Source of the DNA: Herpetosiphonaceae bacterium
Lineage (GTDB): Bacteria > Chloroflexota > Chloroflexia > Chloroflexales > Kallotenuaceae
Reading direction: 5' to 3'
NCBI GenBank assembly: GCA_036374795.1
Contig: DASUTC010000241.1
Coordinates: 1 to 38,478, forward strand
Length of the DNA: 38,478 bases
Numbering within the stretch: position 1 is the stretch's first letter; the number at the start of each line of letters is the position of its first letter. The notes beneath the pieces are model-generated. The model worked only from the letters and a program-made list of their open reading frames with translations, was not told the DNA's origin and ran no database searches. The position numbers and the translations under genes were made by a program. Of this stretch, positions 22,001-29,911 are shown one piece after another.

Positions 22001-22107
22001 CCGAGCTGGGCGAGATTGTGGAGCGCCTGTTTCTGGAGCAGCTTGAGCAGTTGCCCGAAGATCAGGCGCAAGATCTGCTGGCGCGGCTGTTTCAAAGCGA
22101 CGATTGA
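19072..22107 (+). CDS. Type I PKS module: KS-AT-ACP
   Basis: The protein has 1011 residues. The ketosynthase has its active Cys178 in TACSTSL and His residues 314 (ETHGTGT) and 352 (NLGHLD), so the full triad is present. The acyltransferase has FPGQGAQY, the nucleophile Ser621 in GHSLGEY and His720 in AFHS. GHSLG together with AFHS is the usual malonyl-CoA signature. The acyl carrier domain has Ser947 (NFFELGGHSL) and closes the protein. No ketoreductase, dehydratase, methyltransferase or thioesterase is present, so the module should leave a beta-keto group. Placed between a beta-Ala-like NRPS module and an NRPS that opens with a condensation domain, it would convert beta-alanyl to a 5-amino-3-oxopentanoyl unit and pass it on. 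That product is inferred from colinearity. Confidence 0.95.
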   Translation: MSDPADAIAIIAVAGRFPGADSPEQLWERICAGTELITRPSRAELARQGANPAWLEQPNYVAAGGLIDGIDLFDAPFFTFTPREAERTDPQHRLFLECAWEALERAGYDSETFPGRIGLYAGERANSYLLSHLLQNPGLMQTLGYSQTLIGNDRDFLATQVAYKLNLRGPCFTVQTACSTSLVAVHLACQGLINGECDLALAGGVAINVLLQDGYVYEEGGILSPDGYCRAFDAQAQGTVAGNGLGLVVLKRLEAALDDGDQILAVIRGTAINNDGAHKIGYTAPSIQGQAQVIADALAVADVAPETIGYVETHGTGTPLGDPIEIAALTEAFHSQRRQFCAIGSIKTNLGHLDVAAGIAGLIKATLAIHHGRLPPSLHFTRPNPQIDFANSPFYVNTRLQAWPQGVTPRRAGVSSFGIGGTNAHVVLEEAPPRKEPEPSADAQVLVLSARTPAALERATDRLVEHLRTHPEQRLADVAYTLQVGRRAWPYRRMLVCHGHDDAIEALATNDPARVLTNLVEQPSRPVVFMFPGQGAQYAEMTAELYQAEPTFRAQVDRCAQRLRHYLDFDLQRVLYPGAAAATPHLDQTEIAQPALFVIAYAVARMLMAWGIRPAAMIGHSLGEYVAATLAGVLSLDDALRLVVARGRLMQTLPPGGMLSAALSEQQAQRFIDAEIALAAVNGPALCVFSGTLSAIERLEQQLTVQGIECRRLHTSRAFHSPQMEPIVEPLKAELSQIALKPPKLPYLSNVTGTWITAAEATDPDYWTRHLCQTVRFGAGVEVLAHDPDRLLLEVGPGRTLTTIVRQATGRLVLPTIRHPQDRQSDLTFLRATLGKLWLSGASVSWSAAAAPERRRVLLPTYPFERQRYWLDSQPTEAAREQPGSAAIDAASPPAAPGVQHPRPMLLNSYVAPRNAIEQQICAIWQELFGIDQVGVHDNFFELGGHSLIGTQVIARLRDVFALDLPLRSFYEHATVAELGEIVERLFLEQLEQLPEDQAQDLLARLFQSDD

Positions 22108-22188
22108 CGACCAACCGCTCGACGGCATCTTTTCAAACGCGCGTTCCTGATGCACACGCGGTCAGGCACACGAAGGACATACCGCACT

Positions 22189-25100
22189 ATGGCAGACAAC
22201 TCGGCAGCCCAGCAGGGCAAGCTCTCGGCAGCAAAGCAGGCGCTCTTCGATCAATGGAAGCGCGGCACGTTCACCAAGGTCGCAAGCGCGCAGCGTATCC
22301 CGCAGCGGAGCGACGACGGCCCAGCGCCGCTCTCCTTTGCCCAGCAGCGGCTCTGGTTTCTCGATCAGCTCGTGTCCGACTCGTGGGCCTATGTGATGCC
22401 CCTGGCGCTGCGGCTGCGCGGAAGGCTGGACAGAGCGGCGCTGGAGCAGAGCCTCGGCCTGTTGATCGCGCGCCATGCCACGCTGCGCACGAGCTTCGGC
22501 GTGCGAGACGGACAGCCGGTGCAGACGATCGCGCCAGCGCCGAGCCAGCCTGAGGCAGCGCGGCTTGTGCTGCGGGATCTGCAAGCGACGCCCCAGGAGC
22601 GGCGAGAGGCTGAGGTGCAGCGCCATATCGAGCAGGCCGTGCGCCAGCCGTTCAACCTGGAAGACGGCCCGCTGCTGCGCGCGCTGCTGCTGCGTCTGGA
22701 CGAAGACGAGCATGTGCTGCTGCTGACGCTGCATCACATCATCGCCGATGGCTGGTCGCTGGGCGTGCTGCTGCGTGAGCTGGTCGCGCTCTACCAGGGA
22801 TGCGCCAGCGGCCAGACGGCAGCGCTGCCGCCCCTGCCGATTCAATACGCCGACTTCGCCGCCTGGCAGCGCGGATGGGTCCAGGGCGAGCTGCTCGATC
22901 GACAGATGGCCTACTGGAAGCAGCAGCTCGCCGATATTCCGCCGCTGCTGCCGCTGCCGACGGATCATCCACGTCCGTCGATCGGCACCTTCCGGGGAGC
23001 GCGCCAGACCTTTGCGCTGCCGGAGCCGCTGACCACCGCGCTTCGCTCGCTGAGCCAGCGCGAGGGCGTGACGCTCTTCATGACGCTGCTCGCCGCCTTT
23101 CAAACCTTGCTCGCCCGCTACACCGGACAGCTCGACATCCTGGTTGGCACGCCGATCGCAGGGCGGACGCATGTCGAGATCGAGGGCTTGATCGGGCTTT
23201 TCGCCAACACGCTGGTGCTGCGCGGCGACCTATCGGGCAATCCGACGTTTCAAGCGCTGCTGGCGCGCGTGCGCGAGACAACGCTGAGCGGCTTCGCGCA
23301 CCAGGACTTGCCGTTCGAGCAGATCGTCGAGGCGTTCCAGCCCGACCGCGACCTGAGCCGTAATCCGCTGTTCCAGGTGATGTTCGTGCTGCAAAACACG
23401 CCCGCGCCGCAGGTCGATCTGCCGGATCTGAGCGTGCGCCTGATCGATGTCGATAGCGGCACCGCCAAGTTCGATCTGTGGCTCTCGATCCACGAGAGCG
23501 GCAGCGAGCTGCTGGGCGCGCTTGAGTACAACACCGATCTGTTCGAGCGCGGAAGCATCCAGCGGCTCGTCGGTCATTTCGAGACGCTGCTGGCAGCGGT
23601 TGTCGCCGCGCCCGACACGCGCCTGGCCGATCTGCCGCTCCTGACATCCGACGAGCAGCGGCAGATCGCGGCCTGGAACGCAACCGGCCACGAGTATCCG
23701 GCGACCGTCAGCCTGCACAGCCTGATCGAGGCGCAGGTCGCGCGCACGCCCGACGCCGCTGCGGTGTTCTTCGAGGGCCAGCAGCTCAGCTACCACGAGC
23801 TGAACCAGCGGGCGAATCAACTGGCGCATCATCTGCGGGCGCTCGGCGTCGGCGGGTGCCCGCAGGGCGAGACGCTGGTCGGCGTGTGCCTTCATCGCTC
23901 GCTCGATCTGGTGATCGCGCTGCTGGGCGTGCTCAAAGCCGGAGGCGCGTACGTGCCGCTCGACCCGGCGTATCCTGCCGAGCGGCTCCAGTTTATGATC
24001 GAGGATGCCGACGCCCCGGTGCTGCTGACGACCGCAGCGCTCGCCGAGCAGCTTCCATCGTACCAGGGCCGGATCATCTGCCTCGATCGCGACGAGGCCA
24101 CGCTGAGCAGCTTGCCAGCCGACAACCCCGTCAGCCTGAGCGATCCCGATCACAGCGCGTACATGATCTACACCTCAGGATCTACGGGCCAGCCCAAAGG
24201 CGTGCTGAATACGCATCGCGGGATCGTCAACCGGCTGCTCTGGATGCAAGACACCTACGGGCTGACAGCGGCGGATCGCGTGCTGCAAAAAACGCCCTAC
24301 AGCTTCGATGTCTCGGTCTGGGAGTTCTTCTGGCCGCTGCTCTCCGGAGCGACGCTGGTCGTGGCCCGGCCTGAGGGCCACAAAGACGCGGCCTATCTGG
24401 TCGATCTGATCGCCGAGCAGCAGATTACGACGCTGCATTTCGTGCCCTCGATGCTGCGCGTCTTTCTCGACGAGCCGCAGATTGAGCGCTGCGCCAGCGT
24501 GCGGCGAGTGATCTGTAGCGGCGAGGCGCTCGCGCTGGCGCTTCAGCAGCGCTTCTTCACAAAGCTGAGCGCCGAGCTGCACAACCTGTACGGCCCCACC
24601 GAGGCTGCCGTCGATGTGACCGCCTGGGCCTGCGAGCGTGACACCGCTCGCTCCAGCGTGCCGATTGGCCGCCCAGTTGCCAACACGCAGATTTATCTGC
24701 TGGATCGCTGGCTGCGCCCGGTGCCGGTGGGCGTACCCGGCGAGCTGTATATCGGCGGCGTGCAACTGGCGCGGGCCTATCATCGCCGCCCCGCGCTGAC
24801 GGCTGAGCGCTTCATCCCCGATCCGTTCAGCCAGAATCCTGGTGCGCGGCTCTACAAGACCGGCGACCTGGCGCGCTACCGTGAGGACGGCACGATCGAG
24901 TACCTGGGCCGGATCGATGATCAGGTCAAGCTGCGCGGCTTTCGCATCGAATTGGGCGAGATCGAGGCCACGCTGCGCCGACATCCCGCCGTCAGCGATA
25001 CGGTCGCGGTGGTCCGCGACGATGACGACGGGCAGCGGCTGGTGGCGTACGTTGTAGAACAACGGAACAACGGAACAACGGAACAAAACGAAGAACCAGG

Positions 25101-28100
25101 GAGCAAGGCACCAAGGGAACAAGGGGAGAACCAAGAACTCGAAACTTGGAACCTGAAACTTGAAACTCGAAACTCCGAACTCGAAACATTGACGCCCGAC
25201 CAGATACGCCACTGGCAGCAGGTCTTCGATAGCACCTATAGCGACGCGGGCGAGCAGAGCGATCCGCTCTTCAACATCGTCGGCTGGAACAGCAGCTATA
25301 CGGGCGCGCCGCTGCCGGTCGCCGAGATGCGCGAGTGGGTGGATACGACCGTGGCGCAGATCGGCGCGCTTGGGCCGCGCTCCGTCTTTGAGATCGGCTG
25401 CGGCACCGGCCTGCTGCTGCTGCGGCTCGCGCCATCGTGCGCCGAGTACTGGGGCAGCGATCTTTCGCAGCAGGCGATCGACTATGTGAGCCAGCAGTTG
25501 TGCCAGCCGCAGCTCGCGGGAGCCGCCGTTAAGCTCCTTCGGCGCAGCGCCGATGATTTTAGCTCGATTCCAGAGCACTCATTCGATCTGGTCGTCCTGA
25601 ACTCAGTTGTGCAGTACTTCCCGCAGATCAGCTACCTGCTGCGGGTGCTGAAGGGAGCGGCCCGCGCGGTGCGGCCCGGCGGTCAGATCTTTATCGGCGA
25701 TGTGCGCAGCCTGCCGCTGCTCGAAACGTTTCATAGCTCGGTCGAGCTGCACCGGGCGCTGCCGGATGTGCAGACCGTCCATCTGCGCCAGCGGATTCGC
25801 CGACGTGTGGCGCAGGAGCAAGAGCTGGTGATCGACCCGGCCTTTTTTGCGGCGCTGCCCGCGCAGATCCCGGCGATCCGGCGGGTTGAGTTGCGGCTCA
25901 AGCGCGGGCGACACCACAACGAGCTGACCAAATACCGCTACGATGTGGTGCTGCATCTCGGCCCGATCGCGGAGTCGTCGGCAGCGCCGCAGGTGCTGGA
26001 CTGGCACCAGGATCGATTGACGCTTCCGGCACTCCGCCATCTGCTGCGTGAGCACGCGCCGCCAGCGCTTGAGATTCGGCGGATTCCAAACGCGCGGCTC
26101 CAGGACGATCTGCGCGCGCAGACCCTCATTGCCAGTCCCGACGCGCCCGCGCTGGTCGGCGATCTGCGCGCCGCCATCGACGCGCTCGACGCCGCGCCAG
26201 CGATCGATCCGGCTGAGCTGTGGGCCGCCATCGACGCGCTCCCCTATGAGCTTGAGATCGGCTGGTCGCAGACAGGAGACGCGGGCAGCTTTGATCTCCA
26301 GCTTCGCCAGCGTGGATCGCGCGGCGTGGCGGCACCGATTGGCGCCGATCATCTGCGCGCCGTGGAGCCACGGCCCTGGCAGAGCTACGCCAATAATCCA
26401 CTGCGGGAAAAAGTCGCGCAGGTGCTGGTGCCGGAGCTGCGCGGCTACCTTCAGACGCAACTGCCGGAGTATATGATCCCAGGCGCGATTGTGCTGCTCG
26501 ACGATCTGCCGCTCACGCCCAACGGCAAGCTCGATCGCGACGCGCTGCCGCCACCGCAGCCGGTCGTTCCCGTCGACGAAGCTGCCGCCGAGCCTCGCGA
26601 CGAGATCGAGCGCGGACTGGCGCAGATCTGGGCGGCGGTCCTGAACCTAGAGCAGGTCGGCATCACCAGCAACTTCTTTCAGCTCGGCGGCGACTCGATC
26701 AAGAGCATTCAGGTGGTCGCGCGGGCGGCACAGCGCGGCATTCACTTCACGCCCAAGCAGCTCTTCCAGCATCAAACGATCGCCGAGCTGGCGGCGATGC
26801 TGCGCCAGAGCGAGGCCAATCAGCCGACGAAGGCGGCAGGGCCGCTGCCGCTGCTGCCCGAACAGCGTCGGCTGCTGGACGAGATCGAGCGCTCGGCCCG
26901 ACCGCGCAGCGAGGCCGTGCTGCTGACGGTGCCGCGCGATCTGGACGCCGCCGCCGCTGCCGCGATCACGCGGGCGGTGCTGGCCCGGCACGACGCGCTT
27001 CGGCTGCGCTTCGAGCGGCACCACGAGGGCTGGCAGGCGACAGTCGCCAGCGTGCCCGATGCGCTGCCCTGTCCGTTCCTCGATCTTGCGAGCGCCGCGC
27101 CCGATGACCAGGCAGCCGCGATCGCGCAAGTGGCGCACGATCTCCAGGCCGGCATCGGCCATCCGGAGGCGCTGCCGCTGCATATCGCCTTGTTCGATCT
27201 GGGCCAGCCCAACACTAAGCGATTGCTGCTGGTGATCGATGCGCTGGTCATCGATCAGCGCTCGTGGCAGATCGTGCTGTCGGATCTGCGGGCGGCCTAC
27301 CGACAGCTCCGTGAAGGACGCCCGCTCCAGCTTCCGGTCGCGGGCAGCGGCTTCGGGGAGTGGGCGCGGCAGATGGCCGATCAGGCACAGACGACAACAG
27401 TCGCGGCGACGCTGCCCTACTGGCTTGAGGCGTCTCGCTGCCAGGCCGCACGGCTGCTCGCGGATTCTGCCGAGGACCATCTCGGCGCGGCGCGACAGAC
27501 GCATACGGTCACGCTATCAACGGCGGAGACAGAGGCACTTCAGGCGATCCAGCCGGTCTATCGCACCCGGCCCGACGATCTGCTGCTCACGGCGCTGGTC
27601 CAGGCGATCGGCGCTACCACGGGCACCTACGCGCTGCTCGTGACGCTGATCGCTGACGGACGAGCAGCCGATCCGGCCTCGCTCGATCTGGCGCAGGTCG
27701 TCGGCTGCTTCACCACGCGCTGGCCCATGCTGCTCGCGCTGGAGCCGCAGCACACGCCCGACACCGCAATCAAAGCAATCAAAGAGCAGCTACGGCAGGT
27801 GCCCCTCGGCGGCGCGAGCTATGGCCTGCTGCGCTCCATGAGCCAGGACCCGGCGGTCGCGGCGCTGCTAGCGGAGCAGCCCGCTCCTGAGATCGGCTTC
27901 CAGTATGCCTCGCAGCCGCACGATCTGCCGGGACACGGGGCTGACTTCGGCCTCGCGCCGGAGCTGCTCGCAGATCCAGCCGCCCCCTGTCCCGCCCATC
28001 CGATCCAGATCAGCGCCCGCATCGACGGCGATCGGCTGGCGATCGATTGGAGCTACCCCGCGTCGCTCCAACCGCGCATCGCGGCGCTGGCCGAGCAGCA

Positions 28101-29559
28101 TCGCGCGGCGCTGCTCGCGCTGATCGCGCACTGCGAGTCGCCGGAAGCAGGCGGCTGCACGCCGTCGGATTTCCCGCTCGCCAGGCTGAGCCAGGCCGAG
28201 CTTGATCTCGTGCTGCGCGCTCGCCAGCCGGTCGAAGCGATCTATCCGCTGTCGCCGCTGCAAGAGCATATGTTTCTCGTCCAGAGGGCAGCGCCTGAGC
28301 CGGGCCTCTTCATCGTCCACCGGGTGATGCCGCTGCCGATTCTGCTGGATAAAGCGGCGGCTGATCGGGCATTACAGGCGATCATCGACCATAACCCATT
28401 CTTGCGCACGTCATTCATCTGGGAGGGCCTGCGCCAGCCGCATCAGGTGGTGCATACGCGCGCCGCTGCCGTGACCGCCGAGCACGACTGGCATCATCTG
28501 GACGCCGATGAGCGCGATCGGCGACTCGACGCGCTGATCGCGGCTGAGCGCGCCCGTGGCTTCGATCTAGCGGAGCCGGTGGCGCTGCGCATGACGCTGG
28601 TGCGGATGACCGAGAGCACGTCGATCTTCTTGCTCTGCTTTCACTATATGCGGCTGGATGGCTGGAGCCTGCACGTGCTGATTCGTGACTTTCTCGCCTA
28701 TTATGATCTGGCGGTTCGCGGTGAGGCGCTCGTCGCCGAGCATGTGCATCCGCGCTATGCCGATTACCTGTCCAGCCTTGCCCGGCGCGATCAGATGGCG
28801 AGCGAGCGCTTCTGGCGGGAGCGGCTGGCTGGTTTCGCGGCTCCGACGCCGCTAATCGCCAGCGTGCCCGGCAACGTCACAGGACAGGCCGAAGGCTTCG
28901 ACCGGCAGCATAGCTACGTGAGCGCGGCAACCTCCGCTGCGCTGGAAGCGTTCGTCCGCGAGCAGCATCTCACGCTGAATACGCTCTCCCAGGCGGCCTG
29001 GGCGCTTGTACTGAGCTTCTACACCGGCCTGGACGATGTTACCTTTGGCGTGATGGTTTCCGGGCGCGCGACGGTTCTGGCCGAGATCGAGTTTATGATC
29101 GGCCCGTTCATCAACATTCTTCCCCAGCGGATTCGGATCACGCCCCAGGCAATCGTGCGCGATTGGCTGCGTACGCTCCGGGCGCAGCAGGTCGATCTCA
29201 GCCAGCACGAGCAGACGCGCACGCGCCAGATCCGCGAGTGGGCGCGCGTACCGGATGAGCAGCCGCTCTTTGAGAGCTATCTCACCTTCCAGAACCTGCC
29301 GACCTTCATCAAAACGTCATCCTCAGCCCGTCCCGCCGAGCTCTTCATGGCCCAGATGGAACATCCCCTGCGCGTCGATACCTATCCGGGCCAGCAGATT
29401 GGCCTGGTGCTGTCGTACTACCGGCGCTGGTTCAGCCCGGCGGCGATCGACAGGCTGCTGCGGTCGTTCCAGATCGTCTTGGAAGCCCTGCCGACCCACG
29501 CCGACCGGCCCCTCGCGGCGCTGCTGGACGTGCTGAATCAAGCACGCCGCGAGGAATAG
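22189..29559 (+). CDS. NRPS: C-A(Ser)-N-methyltransferase-PCP-degenerate E-terminal C
   Basis: The protein has 2456 residues from ATG 22189 (AAGGA 11 nt upstream); an in-frame ATG 39 nt earlier lacks any ribosome site. The first condensation domain is L-donor type (SFAQQRLWFL; His182-183 in HHIIADGWS). The adenylation code is D-V-W-H-I-S-L-V-D (serine). A methyltransferase is inserted after motif A8 (about 1005-1280), with SAM motif I FEIGCGTG near 1067-1074 and NSVVQYFP, the N-methyltransferase pattern; A10 then resumes (NGKLDR). The carrier serine is Ser1503. The next domain (about 1550-2014) has an epimerase body, but HHxxxDxxSW reads DALVIDQRSW (1684-1693) and EGHGRE reads IADGRA, so it is probably inactive. 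The last domain (about 2015-2456) is a condensation domain (SPLQEHMFLV) whose HHxxxDG reads HYMRLDG (His2152, Tyr2153). No adenylation, carrier or release domain follows. Confidence 0.95.
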   Translation: MADNSAAQQGKLSAAKQALFDQWKRGTFTKVASAQRIPQRSDDGPAPLSFAQQRLWFLDQLVSDSWAYVMPLALRLRGRLDRAALEQSLGLLIARHATLRTSFGVRDGQPVQTIAPAPSQPEAARLVLRDLQATPQERREAEVQRHIEQAVRQPFNLEDGPLLRALLLRLDEDEHVLLLTLHHIIADGWSLGVLLRELVALYQGCASGQTAALPPLPIQYADFAAWQRGWVQGELLDRQMAYWKQQLADIPPLLPLPTDHPRPSIGTFRGARQTFALPEPLTTALRSLSQREGVTLFMTLLAAFQTLLARYTGQLDILVGTPIAGRTHVEIEGLIGLFANTLVLRGDLSGNPTFQALLARVRETTLSGFAHQDLPFEQIVEAFQPDRDLSRNPLFQVMFVLQNTPAPQVDLPDLSVRLIDVDSGTAKFDLWLSIHESGSELLGALEYNTDLFERGSIQRLVGHFETLLAAVVAAPDTRLADLPLLTSDEQRQIAAWNATGHEYPATVSLHSLIEAQVARTPDAAAVFFEGQQLSYHELNQRANQLAHHLRALGVGGCPQGETLVGVCLHRSLDLVIALLGVLKAGGAYVPLDPAYPAERLQFMIEDADAPVLLTTAALAEQLPSYQGRIICLDRDEATLSSLPADNPVSLSDPDHSAYMIYTSGSTGQPKGVLNTHRGIVNRLLWMQDTYGLTAADRVLQKTPYSFDVSVWEFFWPLLSGATLVVARPEGHKDAAYLVDLIAEQQITTLHFVPSMLRVFLDEPQIERCASVRRVICSGEALALALQQRFFTKLSAELHNLYGPTEAAVDVTAWACERDTARSSVPIGRPVANTQIYLLDRWLRPVPVGVPGELYIGGVQLARAYHRRPALTAERFIPDPFSQNPGARLYKTGDLARYREDGTIEYLGRIDDQVKLRGFRIELGEIEATLRRHPAVSDTVAVVRDDDDGQRLVAYVVEQRNNGTTEQNEEPGSKAPREQGENQELETWNLKLETRNSELETLTPDQIRHWQQVFDSTYSDAGEQSDPLFNIVGWNSSYTGAPLPVAEMREWVDTTVAQIGALGPRSVFEIGCGTGLLLLRLAPSCAEYWGSDLSQQAIDYVSQQLCQPQLAGAAVKLLRRSADDFSSIPEHSFDLVVLNSVVQYFPQISYLLRVLKGAARAVRPGGQIFIGDVRSLPLLETFHSSVELHRALPDVQTVHLRQRIRRRVAQEQELVIDPAFFAALPAQIPAIRRVELRLKRGRHHNELTKYRYDVVLHLGPIAESSAAPQVLDWHQDRLTLPALRHLLREHAPPALEIRRIPNARLQDDLRAQTLIASPDAPALVGDLRAAIDALDAAPAIDPAELWAAIDALPYELEIGWSQTGDAGSFDLQLRQRGSRGVAAPIGADHLRAVEPRPWQSYANNPLREKVAQVLVPELRGYLQTQLPEYMIPGAIVLLDDLPLTPNGKLDRDALPPPQPVVPVDEAAAEPRDEIERGLAQIWAAVLNLEQVGITSNFFQLGGDSIKSIQVVARAAQRGIHFTPKQLFQHQTIAELAAMLRQSEANQPTKAAGPLPLLPEQRRLLDEIERSARPRSEAVLLTVPRDLDAAAAAAITRAVLARHDALRLRFERHHEGWQATVASVPDALPCPFLDLASAAPDDQAAAIAQVAHDLQAGIGHPEALPLHIALFDLGQPNTKRLLLVIDALVIDQRSWQIVLSDLRAAYRQLREGRPLQLPVAGSGFGEWARQMADQAQTTTVAATLPYWLEASRCQAARLLADSAEDHLGAARQTHTVTLSTAETEALQAIQPVYRTRPDDLLLTALVQAIGATTGTYALLVTLIADGRAADPASLDLAQVVGCFTTRWPMLLALEPQHTPDTAIKAIKEQLRQVPLGGASYGLLRSMSQDPAVAALLAEQPAPEIGFQYASQPHDLPGHGADFGLAPELLADPAAPCPAHPIQISARIDGDRLAIDWSYPASLQPRIAALAEQHRAALLALIAHCESPEAGGCTPSDFPLARLSQAELDLVLRARQPVEAIYPLSPLQEHMFLVQRAAPEPGLFIVHRVMPLPILLDKAAADRALQAIIDHNPFLRTSFIWEGLRQPHQVVHTRAAAVTAEHDWHHLDADERDRRLDALIAAERARGFDLAEPVALRMTLVRMTESTSIFLLCFHYMRLDGWSLHVLIRDFLAYYDLAVRGEALVAEHVHPRYADYLSSLARRDQMASERFWRERLAGFAAPTPLIASVPGNVTGQAEGFDRQHSYVSAATSAALEAFVREQHLTLNTLSQAAWALVLSFYTGLDDVTFGVMVSGRATVLAEIEFMIGPFINILPQRIRITPQAIVRDWLRTLRAQQVDLSQHEQTRTRQIREWARVPDEQPLFESYLTFQNLPTFIKTSSSARPAELFMAQMEHPLRVDTYPGQQIGLVLSYYRRWFSPAAIDRLLRSFQIVLEALPTHADRPLAALLDVLNQARREE
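25056..25189 (+). repeat. Compound repeat insertion between A8 and the N-methyltransferase
   Basis: After VAYVV come four gaacaacg-type units (25057-25089), then purine-rich sequence (ggagcaaggcaccaaggg, aacaaggggagaacc). From about 25135 follows an octanucleotide tract mixing gaaactcg, gaacttgg and gaaacttg. The linker ends NQELETWNLKLETRNSELETL and then the methyltransferase begins. It has the same order of elements as at 18486-18561, in longer form. Confidence 0.85.
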
Positions 29560-29581
29560 ACCGGCATCCAAGATCTTGCTG

Positions 29582-29623
29582 AGCGCCCGATTGCTCCTCG
29601 CCGGGCGCTGCCAGCGAGGAGCA
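29582..29623 (+). terminator. Two interleaved inverted repeats after the biosynthetic operon
   Basis: Twenty-two nt after the last NRPS stop there is a perfect 10-bp inverted repeat, TGCTCCTCGC (29592-29601) and GCGAGGAGCA (29614-29623). A second perfect 8-bp pair, AGCGCCCG (29582-29589) and CGGGCGCT (29602-29609), interleaves with it. The two hairpins cannot both form as simple stems. No strong T-run follows, so a standard intrinsic terminator is not certain. Confidence 0.5.
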
Positions 29624-29684
29624 CAGCATATTCGGCAGGAGTCGGGGGATCGGTTTTCGATACAAAAGCGATCCGCTTAAGCTT

Positions 29685-29690
29685 TATAAT
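29685..29690 (+). promoter_or_regulatory. Possible -10 box (TATAAT) upstream of the NB-ARC/TPR gene
   Basis: TATAAT occurs about 220 nt before ATG 29912, in the only AT-rich patch of the 29560-29911 spacer. I see no convincing -35 hexamer at 16-18 nt, so this is weak. The remainder of the spacer has no gene-like frame. Confidence 0.3.
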
Positions 29691-29911
29691 ATGGCGCGAA
29701 CGTGCTGCATCAAGGCTCGGACGGTGGCCGCGCTAGCCCCGGATGTATCCGTGATCTGTCTGCCTGGCACGCTCGCTGCTATGCTCGCCATCGTGTTCGC
29801 CGGATAGCAGTGGACGCTGTGCCATACGATGCTGCGCGTACACACCCATGTCTCCCCCCGCATCGGGTTGCCTTCCATCGTTGTTAGCGTAACCTTGGGG
29901 GAAGACACGCC

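Noticed and set aside
22150-22188. ATG 22150 as start of the last NRPS
   Set aside because: No ribosome site precedes it and the added 13 residues are Arg/Thr-rich. ATG 22189 has AAGGA upstream and a typical N-terminus, though the 11-nt spacing leaves some doubt.
28230-29559. C-terminal domain as a thioesterase or reductase
   Set aside because: There is no GxSxG hydrolase motif or Rossmann signature. The sequence is clearly of the condensation family (SPLQEHMFL, HYMRLDGW, MIGPFINILP).
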